Source: Dryomyza anilis (lineage: Eukaryota > Arthropoda > Insecta > Diptera > Dryomyzidae). Taken from it: 64,000 nt of DNA. The position numbers were made by a program, and so were the translations under genes. Numbering within the stretch: position 1 is the first letter of the stretch; every line of letters begins with the position of its first letter. The notes below the pieces were generated by a model. It worked only from the letters and a program-made list of their open reading frames with translations, was not told the DNA's origin and did not search any database. This document shows positions 45,651 to 57,177 of this stretch, in pieces. The stretch covers positions 50,695,170-50,759,169 of the forward strand of contig OX638133.1 in the NCBI GenBank assembly GCA_951804985.1, given 5' to 3'.

Positions 45651-46366
45651 TGTTGTGAATAAGCGCCTACATTTTTCTTTTCTTTATGGTTCTTCACTAT
45701 TCATTCAGTTTTGGATGTTGCTGTGCATATGTTAAGCGCATCATGTTTTTATATCATGTTGTACTCATGTTGTACAGCAACATGTTCATAGCATTGTCCC
45801 AACGCTTCACGTTGGCAACAATGATAATAATTTGGCAAAGCGCTAAGCTTTGCATAGAACACACCTCTTTCAGGTTAGCTTGCACAGTTAACAGAAGCTG
45901 GCAATAATTTGGCAAAGCGCTAAAGCTTTACTTAGACCACACCTCTTTCAAGAGGCTTGCAATACAATTTTCCATTGCATAATTTTGGGTCTATGTTAAA
46001 ATAAGTGAAACAGCGATTGCCAACAATTCTGATATTTCGCAATTGGTTTCAGTCAAAAACTGCAAGTCGGACTTTCTTCAAAAGTCACGTACACCAAAAT
46101 TGAGTGAATGTGAAAACTCACTAGAACATAGTGAGAATAGAATTTAAGAAAAGCTTGCAACGAAGGTATTGTTAATACCTTTCGTTGCAATTTAAAAGAT
46201 TGTAGTTTAACCAACCTCAAGTGGAAGCACTAAAATAGTAAAAGTGTCTTTTCAATAGTAAATTTAATGAAAGTGTCTTTTCAACTCTAAAAATAAAAAA
46301 GTGTCTTTTGATTAATTAAATTGTAAAATAAATCAACTCTAACTTTACAACTCTAACTTTACAACA
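45651..46366 (+). repeat. 5' LTR of element C
   Basis: 716 bp, TGTTGTGAATAAGC to TTTACAACA. It has two internal repeats of about 60 bp (from 45827 and 45904, both with AATAATTTGGCAAAGCGCTAA and ACACCTCTTTCA) and a hairpin at 46155-46190. The last 20 bp is a doubled AACTCTAACTTTACAA. Confidence 0.9.
46155..46190. repeat. LTR hairpin
   Basis: TTGCAACGAAGGTATT, then GTT, then AATACCTTTCGTTGCAA: a 16-bp stem with one bulged T. Kept in the right LTR at 52135-52170 with one change (TTTCATTGC). Confidence 0.85.
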
Positions 46367-46368
46367 TT

Positions 46369-46381
46369 TGGCGCAGCCGGT
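46369..46381 (+). promoter_or_regulatory. Primer-binding site of element C
   Basis: TGGCGCAGCCGGT two bases after the LTR, followed by AGGTCGGTACC. Same site as in elements A and B; tRNA-Ser-like. Confidence 0.75.
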
Positions 46382-47179
46382 AGGTCGGTACCAACCACTC
46401 AAGGACCGAGAGTGGGAAGGAGGACGTAGAAGGAAGGGAGGAGGACGAAGGACGTAAAAAACCCAAATAGAAAATGGTGAGTTTTTAAAGTTTTGAATAA
46501 ATAATATGTACACATTCTAACTATTTAAAAAAAAAGTCAATGAAAAATAAAATATATAAAATTAAGTACACACTGAGATTACAAACCACGGACCCTTCAG
46601 TGTATAATAAAAATATAAATTTTAAATAATATGGAAAGTAATAGAAAAAATGTACTACGAAATATTAGTTAAAATAAAATAATATATAATAAAATTATGA
46701 CAATAAATAAAAGAAAATACACAGTGCGAATCCGAACTCCGGACCCTCCAGTGTATAATAAAATAATTCATGCTATAAGTATGCAAATTATAATTTTCAT
46801 TATATATAAAACGATAACACTATAAAATCAAACAAATATTTATATTCAAAACGTATCAGTTTTTCGCAGCACTGAAAGCTGGTGATAAAAATAATAAATT
46901 TGTATATCAAATTAAATGGAAATTAAAATGCGATCAAAAAATCAGTATATAATAATTTATGAAATTATAATTTACAAAATAATTTATAAATTATTAAATC
47001 AAAAATACAATATAAAATATTTAAAATAAAAATATGAAACATTAATTATTTTTCAAAATGTAAAAATTTAAATTATAACAATATATATAAAAATAAAAGT
47101 CATAAGTAAAGGTAAACAAAGGACAAATATACCACGAAACAAATTAAGCAATAGTAAATTACACTGTCGACAATCAAAA
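46382..47179 (+). other. Leader of element C
   Basis: AT-rich untranslated leader. A phrase of about 35 bases (ACACTGAGATTACAAACC-ACGGACCCTTCAGTG / ACAGTGCGAATCCGAACTCCGGACCCTCCAGTG) occurs at 46570 and 46721, resembling a repeated packaging or tRNA-like motif. No coding. Confidence 0.5.
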
Positions 47180-47650
47180 TGGGTACGGAAAATATTTTGA
47201 AACTCGTAAGTTATTTGGTTCCCTGCTTTTCTGGAACGGATTCACCATTATTAAAAACATAAATTTATAGATTTATTGAAGGTTGTAAAGCTGCGAAGCT
47301 TGGAATTCAAGATTCAGAGAATAATGTATTTATTAAATGCGTTAGGTTACGATTGAATGGGGATGCTTATGACTTAGTAAGGTCAAGAAATTTCGAAAAA
47401 ATAGAAGATTTATACGATTTGCTAAAAAATACATACTTAGAAGTAGTTTCCTTAGATTCAGTACTACAAAAGATATCAAAATAGTGGAGAAAAGTTGAGG
47501 GCATTTGCCAGGCGGTTATATGGATTACAATTCATGGCATTGGAGATCGCCAGTAAAAAGTACATAAAAAACATAGGTATTGATGACGTGTTCAGATTAG
47601 AGTTGTTGGATTCAGTTCTGACTTCTTTCAAAGTTGGAGTTCGGGATCCA
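47180..47650 (+). pseudogene. gag: gag of element C, capsid part
   Basis: Starts MGTENILKLVSYLVP-like at 47180, parallel to ISKCVRNLVPVF in element B. After a stop at about 47260 the frame continues with IKCVRLRLNGDAYDLVRSR and NTYLEVVSLDSV. The readable frame is lost after 47480 (AKYQNSGEKLRAF in a shifted frame). Related to Gag of A and B. At least one stop and one frameshift. Confidence 0.75.
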
Positions 47651-47665
47651 ACAATATAAATTATA

Positions 47666-48187
47666 ATGTTTGGTAGCAAGTCAAACACATTAGATGCATT
47701 GTTAGATGAAGCTCTAAATGTGGAAGCTCTTATGCAGCGAGAACCATGGTCGAAACAGGACAATTATAATTATAAAGAAGAAACTTTTTCAAGAAGCAAT
47801 GAGCAAAGCAAAACGTTAGCAGATGAATATGGACAAATAATTAATAATGATGATATAAATTCCGAAATAGAGAGAACATTTCCAATATGTTCCCTTTGTA
47901 AAAAATCAGGACATAGCGAAGATTGCTGGAATGGGAAAAATATGCCTTTCTGCAAAGAGTGTCAAACTTATGGACACGAATCTAATTGGAAATGTGGAAA
48001 TAATAAAATGAAAAATATGAATAAACCTGCAAATTATACACAACAAGGTGATAATAATAATCAAATGAAAAATAATACAAGTAATATGAAATGCTCATGG
48101 TATAATAGAAAAGGGCATACAATAACTAATTGTTATGCGGAAGAAAATATAGAATCAGCTACAGGTAATATAGTACAGGTAATATAG
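47666..48187 (+). pseudogene. gag of element C, nucleocapsid
   Basis: A 173-codon open frame with TLDALLDEALNVEALMQRE, then two Cys-His knuckles CSLCKKSGHSEDC (one residue short of CCHC spacing) and CKECQTYGHESNWKC, an Asn-rich spacer, and a third CSWYNRKGHTITNC in which the second Cys is Tyr. RNA-binding part of Gag. The ALMQRE context shows where the LINE at 12847 entered the equivalent gag of element A. Confidence 0.85.
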
Positions 48188-48275
48188 TTAGGCCGGAAGT
48201 TGTAGAAGTTTGTAGTATAACACTACAAAAAGCGAAATAGAGAGTATAAGTAATCAAGAAAATGAAGAACAAAAA

Positions 48276-48888
48276 ATGAAAATAAATATTAATGAAGATA
48301 GAAAACTTCCAACAAAAACATATAATGAACTAAATAATAATAATAATACACAGCTTGACGCGAATAATGAACAGAATATTGGAATTAAAGAAATTAAAAA
48401 TAAACAAATTATAAAGAAAGCAAATAAAGTAAAGAAAGTAAAACCAATTGAATCGGAAGTTGAAAATATTAAAATCAAAAGTGAATCAAATAAAAAGTAA
48501 ATCAAATAAGAAGAAAGTTGTAATTAACTGCCCTGAAAATTTGGGAATTGTAGATCAAACGTCTGGCAAGACTGTGGATACATTCCATACAGGGTCGAGT
48601 ATAATTTGTAATGAAGTAATTTCAATATTTCTTTTTATTATTAGTGCTATGTGCGTTTTATCGTCAGAAATGAATAATGAATTCACGATTTGTAAAATTA
48701 AATTGTCTTCAATTGCTAATAATTTTAAGAGTAAATTTATGTCGAGAAAAATAAAATTAACTTCACAATTAGGCATGCATCAAAAATATTTAACCGGCAT
48801 GGATAGTGTTTCAAGATATCCGATACGAGTGATGTGTTCATTGAAGTACCTTGCGAGGCAGCAAAAAATGGAAAACTTACTCTGTTAG
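48276..48888 (+). pseudogene. Gag-protease linker of element C
   Basis: Two frames give a Lys/Asn/Glu-rich, low-complexity linker (KKANKVKKVKPIESE) then LGIVDQTSGKTVDTFHTGSS and a hydrophobic segment (VISIFLFIISAMCVLSS). Element B has a doubled version of the same peptide at 19250-19410. Function unknown. Confidence 0.5.
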
Positions 48889-49193
48889 AGGATTCTGGAG
48901 CTGAGACCAGCCTGATTAAACAAAATAGGATGGCACATTTGCCGAATTTTAATAAAAATATTCAGAAAGATCTGAGTGGTGCTTTTGGTGGATGTGTTAG
49001 AACCTTAGGCTCCACTAAGATTCAGCACACAAACATAGATAACCTGAGTTTAACGCTACACGTTGTGTCACTTGAAAAAGGGGTACCAGCAGATAGAATA
49101 GTCGGGCGTGACAATCTCTGGAACAGATCTATAATAAATGCGTTAAATAAAAGAATTACATTTTTTGATGACGACATGTTAAATTACCATTAA
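48834..49193 (+). pseudogene. Protease of element C
   Basis: Frame with FIEVPCEAAKNGKLTLLEDS, where the catalytic DSGA reads EDSGAETSL, and IVGRDNLWNRSI at the C-terminal block. Very similar to 14839-15324 and 19606-19968. Frame ends at TAA 49191. A short trace of the linker to RT (VYLGDSLTNVRRNRVY, about 49320-49390) follows, and then pol stops. Confidence 0.83.
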
Positions 49194-49692
49194 AATCATT
49201 GCAAGACATAGAAAATATTAATTTTAATCAACAAATCAGGGTACAGCCCAGAACAGCCATGGTTGTATCACTGCCGTTAAGAACATGAATTCCTATAGTT
49301 TTGTTGCACAAACAGGAAATTCAGCCAGGAGTATATTTGGGAGATAGTTTAACAAACGTTAGAAGAAATAGAGTATATGCATCAATTTTAAATGCCACCG
49401 ATAGCAATTTCAAGCCACAATTTTCAAATTTTAATTATCATATGGTCCTTCGGTAGGAAGAGTATAGGTGAGTGAACATTTAATAATCCATTTTATTCAT
49501 ATGGGAAGCAAAGGGCATTCTCAATATACATATAGAAAAACAAAATATAAAAATTAGGGAGATAATAATATTAACTATTGAATTAAAAAATATATATATT
49601 TATATATAAATATACATATTTAGAAAAAAAAAAAAGAAAAAAAAATATATAAATAACGGAATTAACTATTATTTGAAAAAAAAAATAAAAAT

Positions 49693-49723
<31 letters not shown>

Positions 49724-51426
49724 TTAGAAAAAAAAACGGTATAAACTATTAATTGAAAAAAAAAAACAAGAAAAGGGGGGTTTTAAGAGAAAAAAATATA
49801 TATATATATATTATTTTAATTTTTATCTAACATTTTATTTAAAAACAAAAAAAGATATAGAAAGATATTCGAAATTAAAAAAATTTAAAAGAAAAATTAA
49901 TCAGATTTAAAAAAATATATACACATATATAATTAATTCAACAGTTTTTGAGAAGATTTAAAATAATAAATATATGTATATGAATTTTTTTTTTACGCAT
50001 TGAAGGGGGATTGAGTCCACTGCATTGTGTCCCTCCGCATATAAGACGACGATCTTAGCCATTGGGCAAAATACATAATTACACTAAAATTACACTTTGT
50101 TAAAAAAAGCTAAATAGTAATACTTCAAATAATGTGCACACTATATTTCAAGTAATTTAAGTATTTTAAAAATCAATCATTTAGCACACGCCATGTTACA
50201 TGAACAATTATATATCATACGATAATTATATTAAGATTACAGAAATTAGTACCACACCAGTAATGTGACACCACATATTTGGAATAGTTTAAAAACAAAA
50301 TTAAATTACTTGTTTGTAAAATCTTCGTGTAAATTTAAAATATCCGAGTGCACAAAAAATTGTTATTTAGAATGACCAACAGCGCTGGATACTCAGAAGA
50401 CGCATAAATAATCGTTGGGGTCTTGGGACTTCAGTGGGGACATGTGGAAGGAGCTCTGGGTGTTATCAACAAGATGAAGAAGCGATGCAGAGGTCCAGCA
50501 GATTCAAATAAAGTAAAGAAAAACGAAGAAATGAAGCAGACTGGCAGCATATTTAAAGACGTAGAAGGATGCACTAGGAGCAAACTTGTTGTTATACCAA
50601 GCACAAGTAGATTGCAGTGATTGAATTTTAATCATAAAACTACAACTGCCAGAAACAAGATGCAGAAAACAATATTCAACATTGATCTTGAAAATGTATA
50701 TAAAAAGTCAAATTATTATGTCTTCCATCGCACATATAGAAGAAGCGATGCAGTAACGATTTTCTGATATCAAAAATTCAGAAATCTATAAGCTACATAA
50801 AGTGACATGAGCAGCAAGATGTTTTCAAAATGTTTGACAAGATCGCAGAAAAGAACACTCATCTCGAACGAATCGTCAACCTCAAACGAAGTCAACCAGA
50901 ATCCAGCGTATCAACATGACGACGTCTACTGGAGATAACACCATTAGCAAATTCCACAAGAACCATCGAAGCCCAACAGATCCAACACACTACATACAAC
51001 GAAAATTTGAAGAGGAACAAGGCAAATTCGATTCAACACACAGAAGAGCAAGAGGAGAAATCTGGTCCAACAGTAGGGCATACAAAAGTCACTCATGTAA
51101 TTATTTACACCTCTCTAACCCAAATATAAAATCAATATATTCATTTTAAAATACCAACAAACACACTCACTCAATACACATGCAAAACACGTATAAGTAA
51201 AATAAATTGAACAAGTTTATCTACATACATATATATGTATAATAATTATCATCCAATTACAAATATGAAATCGGTTATATTCTCATTATAAGTATGAACA
51301 AATATTACACAAGTATAAAAAAAAAACAAATAATAACAATATATAAAAAAAGAAGAAAAAATATATATAAAAAAGAAGAAATCTAAAAAAAAAAAAATGA
51401 AAAAAAAAAAAAAAAAAAACATTAAA

Positions 51427-51459
<33 letters not shown>

Positions 51460-51642
51460 AACATATTATATTTATTATCACCATGTTAAAATAAGCATAT
51501 TATTTTATTATATTATTAATCTTAATATTAACTCTAAGAAAATATCATTTCTATATTTTCAACAATATATTTAAGACATTTTGTAAAAAATAATCATTAA
51601 TCCTAATATTAATAATAATTTTTTTCCATAAGGGGGGAGGAA
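49194..51642 (+). other. Non-coding 3' part of element C, pol and env absent
   Basis: Mostly A/T runs with several (TA)n patches. Between 50380 and 51120 the composition is more even, but no frame exceeds 77 codons and none is recognisable. The polypurine tract AAGGGGGGAGGAA (51630-51642) ends directly at the right LTR. Confidence 0.6.
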
Positions 51643-52346
51643 TGTTGTGAATTAGCGCATATATTTTTCTTTTCTTTATGGTTCTTCACTATTCATTCAG
51701 TTTTGGATGTTGCTGTACATATGTTGAGCGCATCATGTTTTTATAACATGTTGTACAGCAACATGTTCATAGCATTGTCCCAACGCTTCACGTTGGCAAC
51801 AATGATAATAATTTGGCAAGCGCTAAGCTTCGCAGAGAACACACCTCTTTCAGGTTAGCTTGCACAGTTAAAAGAAGCTGGTAATAATTTGGCAAAGCGC
51901 TAAAGCTTTACTAAGACCACACCTCTTTCAAGAGGCTTGCAATACAATTTTCCATTGCATAATTTTGGGTCTATGTTAAAATAAGTGAAGCAGCGATTGC
52001 CAACAATTCTGATATTTCGCAATTGGTGTCAGCCAAAAACTGCAAGTCGGACTTTCTTCAAAAATCACGTACACCAAAATTGAGTGAATGTGAAAACTCA
52101 CTAGAACATAGTGAGAATAGAATTTAAGAAAAGCTTGCAACGAAGGTATTGTTAATACCTTTCATTGCAATTTAAAAGATTGTAGTTTAACCAACCTCAA
52201 GTGGAGGCACTAAAATAGTAAAAGTGTATTTTCAATAGTAAATTTAACAAAAGTGCCTTTTCAACTCTAAAAATAAAAAAGTGACTTTTGATTAAATAAA
52301 TTGTAAAATAAATCAACTCTAACTTTACAACTCTAACTTTACAACA
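51643..52346 (+). repeat. 3' LTR of element C
   Basis: 704 bp. Lacks a 12-base duplication (TCATGTTGTAC) that the left LTR has, plus about 25 substitutions and small indels by eye. Confidence 0.9.
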
Positions 52347-52350
52347 ATAC

Positions 52351-52688
52351 CAGTTTGCCTGACTAGGCCAGGTCTTTCGGTCTTTTCTTTTGTTTTTGTT
52401 GTCATTCATTTTAGTTCTCACGAGTTGCGTAGAAGTACAGTACCATACGCACAGGGATCCGCTATATACGGGTGCGGCTAGCTAAGTTTCGATACCTCCG
52501 CTAGCGACAGTGCATGTTTTTAAACTGGGCCCACTGCCAGGTTAGATTCTCAGTACGGGTACTTTAATCCAGCCCAGGGGATAGTGGAGGTGGAAGGAAA
52601 GTTAGGATGAGGGAAAGGAGGGATGAGAGGACCTCAGACCTATAGACAGAGAGCATGAGATGGGAGTGGAACCATTAATGGGCGTCAA
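52351..52688 (-). other. 5' region of the minus-strand LOA-like LINE
   Basis: Continues the LINE beyond element C. It is more GC-rich than its surroundings and non-coding, consistent with a LINE 5' untranslated region. The true end is not defined. Confidence 0.45.
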
Positions 52689-52930
52689 CTAACATTCATT
52701 CTTCCTGACCTTGGCTAACTCCATCCTATGATAGGACACTAGGAAGGTTATTTCCAGTTGGCAAAGTTGGCGTGGAATATACGTCGGCTCCTTCACCATT
52801 TGAGTGAGTTGGTTGCACTCGGCAAAAAGCTCAACATAACAACCCTCCTGTGTTGATAGATCCGAGTGGCTCAGCCAAGTGGCGTTGTGCACATTAAAAT
52901 CGCCGTATACGAAAGTTTTGCGACATTTGT
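52689..52930 (-). pseudogene. LINE endonuclease scrap, minus strand
   Basis: Reads FVYGDFNVHNATWLSHSDLS, then ECNQLTQMVKEPTYIP. The GDFNVH motif and the following ...NGLTQLV...PT pattern are from the middle of an APE-type endonuclease of a jockey/CR1-like LINE. About 80 residues only. Confidence 0.75.
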
Positions 52931-53229
52931 GCCACTGTGCAAATTAAAAACATACAAACATACTATCAGCGTGCGGTAGATGAAACAAACAGTTGAGAGC
53001 GCAAGCTAAGCCGTGGTGAGTATTATGCCTTCACCACGGCACAGATTACGCACTCAGTGCAGCCTCAGTTGCGCACGCTAGTAGATGGGAGTAGGAAAGG
53101 GAGGGACAGAATACGAAAAAACAAGTATATGAAGTTGCGGAAAAGAGCATAAAAAAAGCCCCTCGCGTTGGCAATTGCAAAACGAAGCGGCAGTGCGTGG
53201 GTGAAACTGTTTTTTTTGTCGATACTCGA
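52931..53229. other. Short even-composition block with hairpin
   Basis: Contains GCCGTGGTGA and TCACCACGGC 10-12 bases apart near 53012-53042, and GCGCAAGC/GTTGCGC around it. Otherwise nothing recognised. Confidence 0.4.
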
Positions 53230-55570
53230 TTCGATACTCGTTAAAAACACATAGGGCCAAAGATATTACGGAGAATCTTTCTCTCAAACGCTCCCAGTAC
53301 TCTCTCATCGGTGAAGGCCTGCGTCCATGTTTCTGCATCATTAAGTAGGACGGGAATGATGAGTGCCTTGTAGATCGTTATTTTTGTCCGGCGAGAGAGG
53401 GCTCTACTTTTCAATTGCCTACTGAGCCCAAAGTAGCACCTATTGGCAAGAGTTATTCTCCGTTTAATCTCCAGGCTGACGTCGTTGTTGCTGTTGATGC
53501 TGGATTCCAAATAGACGAAGTCCTTCACAATGTCGAACTTATGGGTGTCAATATCAGCACGGCGCGCGGACTCCTATTTTGCTTGTTGGTACAAGGAACT
53601 TCGTCCTGTCCTCGTTCACCGCTAGACCCATTCGATGCGATACAATCTGGAAATTGCTGCGCTGACTATTCTAGTCTTGTTCTCACTGAGCAACGTCTGT
53701 TGGTCAGGGTCATTCTGAAAAGCCTTATAAGTATACCGGATATACCGAACTCTGACATTGCGCTGTATAATCGTTCCCTTATAGGAGTGTCGAAGGCGGC
53801 TTTATAGTCGACTAATACGTGGTAGATGTCGATCTGTTTTTCTAGGGTCTTTTCCTAGATTAGGCGCAATGTGAAAATCTTTTCTATGGTGGACTTTCCA
53901 GGTCTGAAGCCGCACTGATAAGGTCCAATCAGTCTGTTGACGATGGGTTTCAGTCTTTTACATAATACGTTCGATAGAATCTTGCATTCGATATTGAGTA
54001 CTCTGATCCCACGGTACTTGGTGCAGATAGTGGATCCCCTTTCTTAAGGACTGGGCAGAGTACACTGAGGTTCCAGTCACATGGCATGCTTTCATCCGAA
54101 CATATTCTGCTTATGACCTCGTGCATGCTCTCTATTAGCACGTCGCCTCTGATCTTAAACAACTGAGCAGGCAGGCCACCTGCGGCTTTGTTGTTTTTCA
54201 GCCGAGTAATGGCTTTTCTGACCTCGTCATGGTCGGAATGTCAACGTCGTCATCAAGGAGTTGCCCTTCTCTTCTCTTTGTATAGCTCCTTCATAGCTCG
54301 CGTAGCTACTGACTGCAAGGTGGATTTGTACACAGCGATAGGGGGCATTAGAATCCAAGCAGCCGTACGCATAGAGCAGGATATATGGTTCCACTGCGCG
54401 CTTATATCATCGAGGAGGAGTGCTCTGTCTAAGCAGGTGTGAGAGGCGATTGGAAAAGGCTTGCGTTGTCTCTTGTGATTGCAGCTCTTCTACGTCTAGT
54501 TTTCTCTGCGTTTGGTTCCGTACGTTCTTCGTAGCGCTTAAGCGTGTGCGTACCTTGGCATCTACAAGGTAATGATCCGAGTCCATATTGGCACCTCGGA
54601 TAGTGCATACGTCCATCACGCTCGAAGCGTGCCTTCCGTCAATCACAACGTGATCAATTTGGTTTCGAGTTTTTTGATCGGACGACAACCATGTGGCCTT
54701 GTGGATATCGACGAAATGTTCGAATCTATTGCTTTTAACTACCAAGTTTCGTGCTGCGGCGAAGTCGATTTGCCTCGTTCCGTTATCGGAATTGTTGGCA
54801 CTGAGGCTCTATTTTCAGATTGTGGGACAATAGGGCCCACCTTGGCGTTAAAATCGCCTAGCACGATGTTGATATCGTGACGGGGGCAGCGCTCGTATGC
54901 ATTGTCTAGGCGCTCATAGAACCGCTCTTTTCTCTTATCATCTTTTTCGTTCCTCGGAGCGTATGCACAAATTAGACTGATGTGAACCTAGAGACAAGGT
55001 GGCGAAGTCTCTTGCCGACCACAAATCCACATCCAAATTCGTGTCACTCCGCATGGCAGCTGTAGTAGATATCGCAGAACGCTTGTTTCGAGCAGCCCTG
55101 TCCCTTCCATCGCATTCAATAGCGGTGATGTCAGCCTTATATTTTTCGAGGACATCTGCTAGCTGGATAGAGGCACCTTCCCTATAAAGGGTACGGACAT
55201 TCCACGTGGATATCCGTAAATCATGGTCCTTAAAACGTATGAGTGGTTTTCTTCGTGGTAATCGGTCGTTATCAGAGACTTCTTTTTTGTTTTCATTGGG
55301 CGCATAGGTTTTTTCCGTGGTGGGACCCAAACCCAACGCACGAACCCTCACTCTGAGGAAGATGCTCGCCACTCATAATAGTCGACTTCTTCACCGGGTG
55401 GTGTAGAGCGCCGCTTCCAGGGACTTCAGCGAGGATGACTTCCACCGAAGTGGAAGTGTTACCATTTGACAATTTGCCAATTCTTGTGACCAGTGAGTTG
55501 ACTTGATACGACACCGACAAGGATTGCGCTGGCTTCTCCATGTTGAAGCGCTCAGACTCGTTGCCTTTTG
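53230..55570 (-). pseudogene. RTE-like LINE, minus strand
   Basis: Reading leftwards: N-terminal leader, then the endonuclease start LRISTWNVRTLYREGASIQL (about 55250) with ITAIE where the catalytic Glu lies, later endonuclease pieces (NQIDHVVIDGRHASSV, DSDHYLVDAKVR, 54745-54407), RT entry (DESMPCDWNLSVLCPVLKKG, 54162-53950), a broken RT core, and the RT C-terminus (FVYLESSINSNNDVSLEIKR, LALANRCYFGL-type, 53528-53241). The STWNVRTL start and the lack of an RNase H and ORF1 fit the RTE clade. Many frameshifts. It ends at 53241 without a 3' tail I can see. Confidence 0.82.
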
Positions 55571-55860
55571 ATAGTGATGATCAAACATTTCTTGTTCTTG
55601 CATCTTTTTATTACATTTCTGTAAAACAAGAGCGAGAACAATATCCAGATTTTCTTGCGAGAACAAGAGAAAGTGCAATATTAACATAGCCAGAAAAACA
55701 AAACTCTGGCGTTTTTTATCATTTCATGTATTTATTATGGTTATAAGGTATTAAATAAATTCAAATGAATTCATGATATTACTAAATATTAAACAACAAG
55801 TAACAATGGAAAGCGTGCAAAATATCTGTGAACGTGAACACTAATGAAGATGTGTGTTTT

Positions 55861-57177
55861 TATTTACGGGCCATTCCACATCAAATCGACCAGAGGTTGG
55901 AACTCACCTTCTTCGATTTCAATGAAATTTGGGCAATAAAAAACGGATAAATGGTATGAAATGCATTGACCATTTTTTGTTTTTTTTTTTGGCTCTACTT
56001 CCAGAGATACTGTGCTTCAAAGTTACATAATATCGGCCAATTGGTTGTTCATATTCCAATATCTCTTAAAGTAGCAATACTAGAAACTTCGTTGATATCT
56101 CATTTTAAAGGTAAGATAACAGGCTTTTAGAAAAATTAAGATGTAAATTTTTAACTTTAACATGTGTCCCGTGGTCATTATCCTTGCATTTCAAATTGAT
56201 GTTCTTGAAAAGGACCCTTTTTTAAAATTCTGAAAAAATCGTGTAATTTGGATGATTTAATATAAATGTTCATGCCAAAACTCAAGATGGTATTCTGACA
56301 GCATCATATTTTAAAAATTAATTTTCTAAATTTTTTGTAATAAAAAAAAATATTTTTTTTCAAAAGTACGATTTGCAATAATTTTTTAATGTATTTGTAA
56401 CTGCGGTAGCCCAGTGGTTAGTGCGTTGGACTGCGAGCCGAATGGTCCCCGGTTCAAGCCTGGACTGGGGCTAACAACATGTTTTCATAAAAACATTTTT
56501 CTATACTGCGCTACCTGTCGTCAGTAAATGGCAAACCTACGAGAGTAAAACCATTGCCTATGTAAAGCTCTCACCCGCCGTTCGGATTCGGCAATAAACT
56601 GAAGGTCCCACCACTTTGAGTACAAATATAACACGCACAGCTCAAAATGGTGAGAGAGCCGGCCGAAGTTCTATACAGGACTGTAGCACCAAACTATTAT
56701 TATATTATTATTTGTAACTCTGATTTCGACTGTCCCTAGTTTTTGAGATATATACCATTTTTCGAAAATGTAAAAAATCAGTATCTCAAAAAGTAGAGTC
56801 AATATGAGAAAACTAGGGCCATCTTAGAAATCAGGGTTAGAAATGCATTCAAGAATTATTGCAACTTTTACTGTCGAACAAAAAAAAAATATTTTTCAAT
56901 ATAAAAAAAAAATAAAAATTTAGAAAATTATTTTTTAAAATATGATGCAATCAAAATACCATCTTGAAATTTGGCATTAACATTTGTATTAAATCAACCA
57001 TAATATTTGATTTTTTTCAGAATTTTAAAAAGGGTCCTTTTTAAGGACATCAATTTTGAATTGCTAGGATAAAAGCTTGTTCTATTAGCTTTACAACGAG
57101 GCATCAATGGAGTTTCTAGCATATCTACTTTAAGAGATATTGAAATATGAACAACAAAAGTGAGTTTATTTTTTAAA
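55861..57177. repeat. Inverted-repeat block inside repeat X copy 1
   Basis: GTTGTTCATATTCCAATATC (56044) onward to about 56390 is inverted at 56850-57160 with roughly 80 percent identity by eye, including AAAAAGGACCCTTTTTTAAAATTCTG. The SINE sits in the loop. Flanked by repeat X on both sides. Could be a palindromic MITE or two opposed copies of one repeat. Confidence 0.65.
56403..56708 (+). mobile_element. tRNA-derived SINE copy 1
   Basis: 306 bp flanked by TATTTGTAACT (56392-56402 and 56709-56719). The head has RNA polymerase III boxes: A box TAGCCCAGTGG at 56407 and B box GGTTCAAGCC at 56451. The body has CTACGAGAGTAAAACCATTGC and GCCGAAGTTCTATACAG, and the tail is ATTATT repeats. The same family is at 61641. 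Not a functional tRNA: the stem pairing and the 3' half are absent. Confidence 0.88.

Larger units (their letters stand above)
45647..52350 (+). mobile_element. Element C: gag-protease LTR element without RT
   Basis: LTRs at 45651-46366 and 51643-52346 flanked by ATAC on both sides, inserted in the 5' region of the minus-strand LOA-like LINE. Inside: the same TGGCGCAGCCGGT primer site, gag, nucleocapsid and protease related to elements A and B, then 2.4 kb of AT-rich non-coding DNA with no RT, RNase H, integrase or env, and a polypurine tract. The LTRs are about 96 percent identical by eye. It is therefore a non-autonomous, internally deleted relative. Confidence 0.93.

Noticed and set aside
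51249..51464. Phe-rich 71-codon minus-strand frame
   Set aside because: Low-complexity poly-A/TA DNA in element C.
53415..53807. 130-codon plus-strand frame
   Set aside because: Shadow of the minus-strand RTE-like reverse transcriptase.
56403..56480. Functional tRNA gene
   Set aside because: A and B boxes are present, but acceptor and other stems do not pair, and the unit continues as a SINE body with a target duplication.
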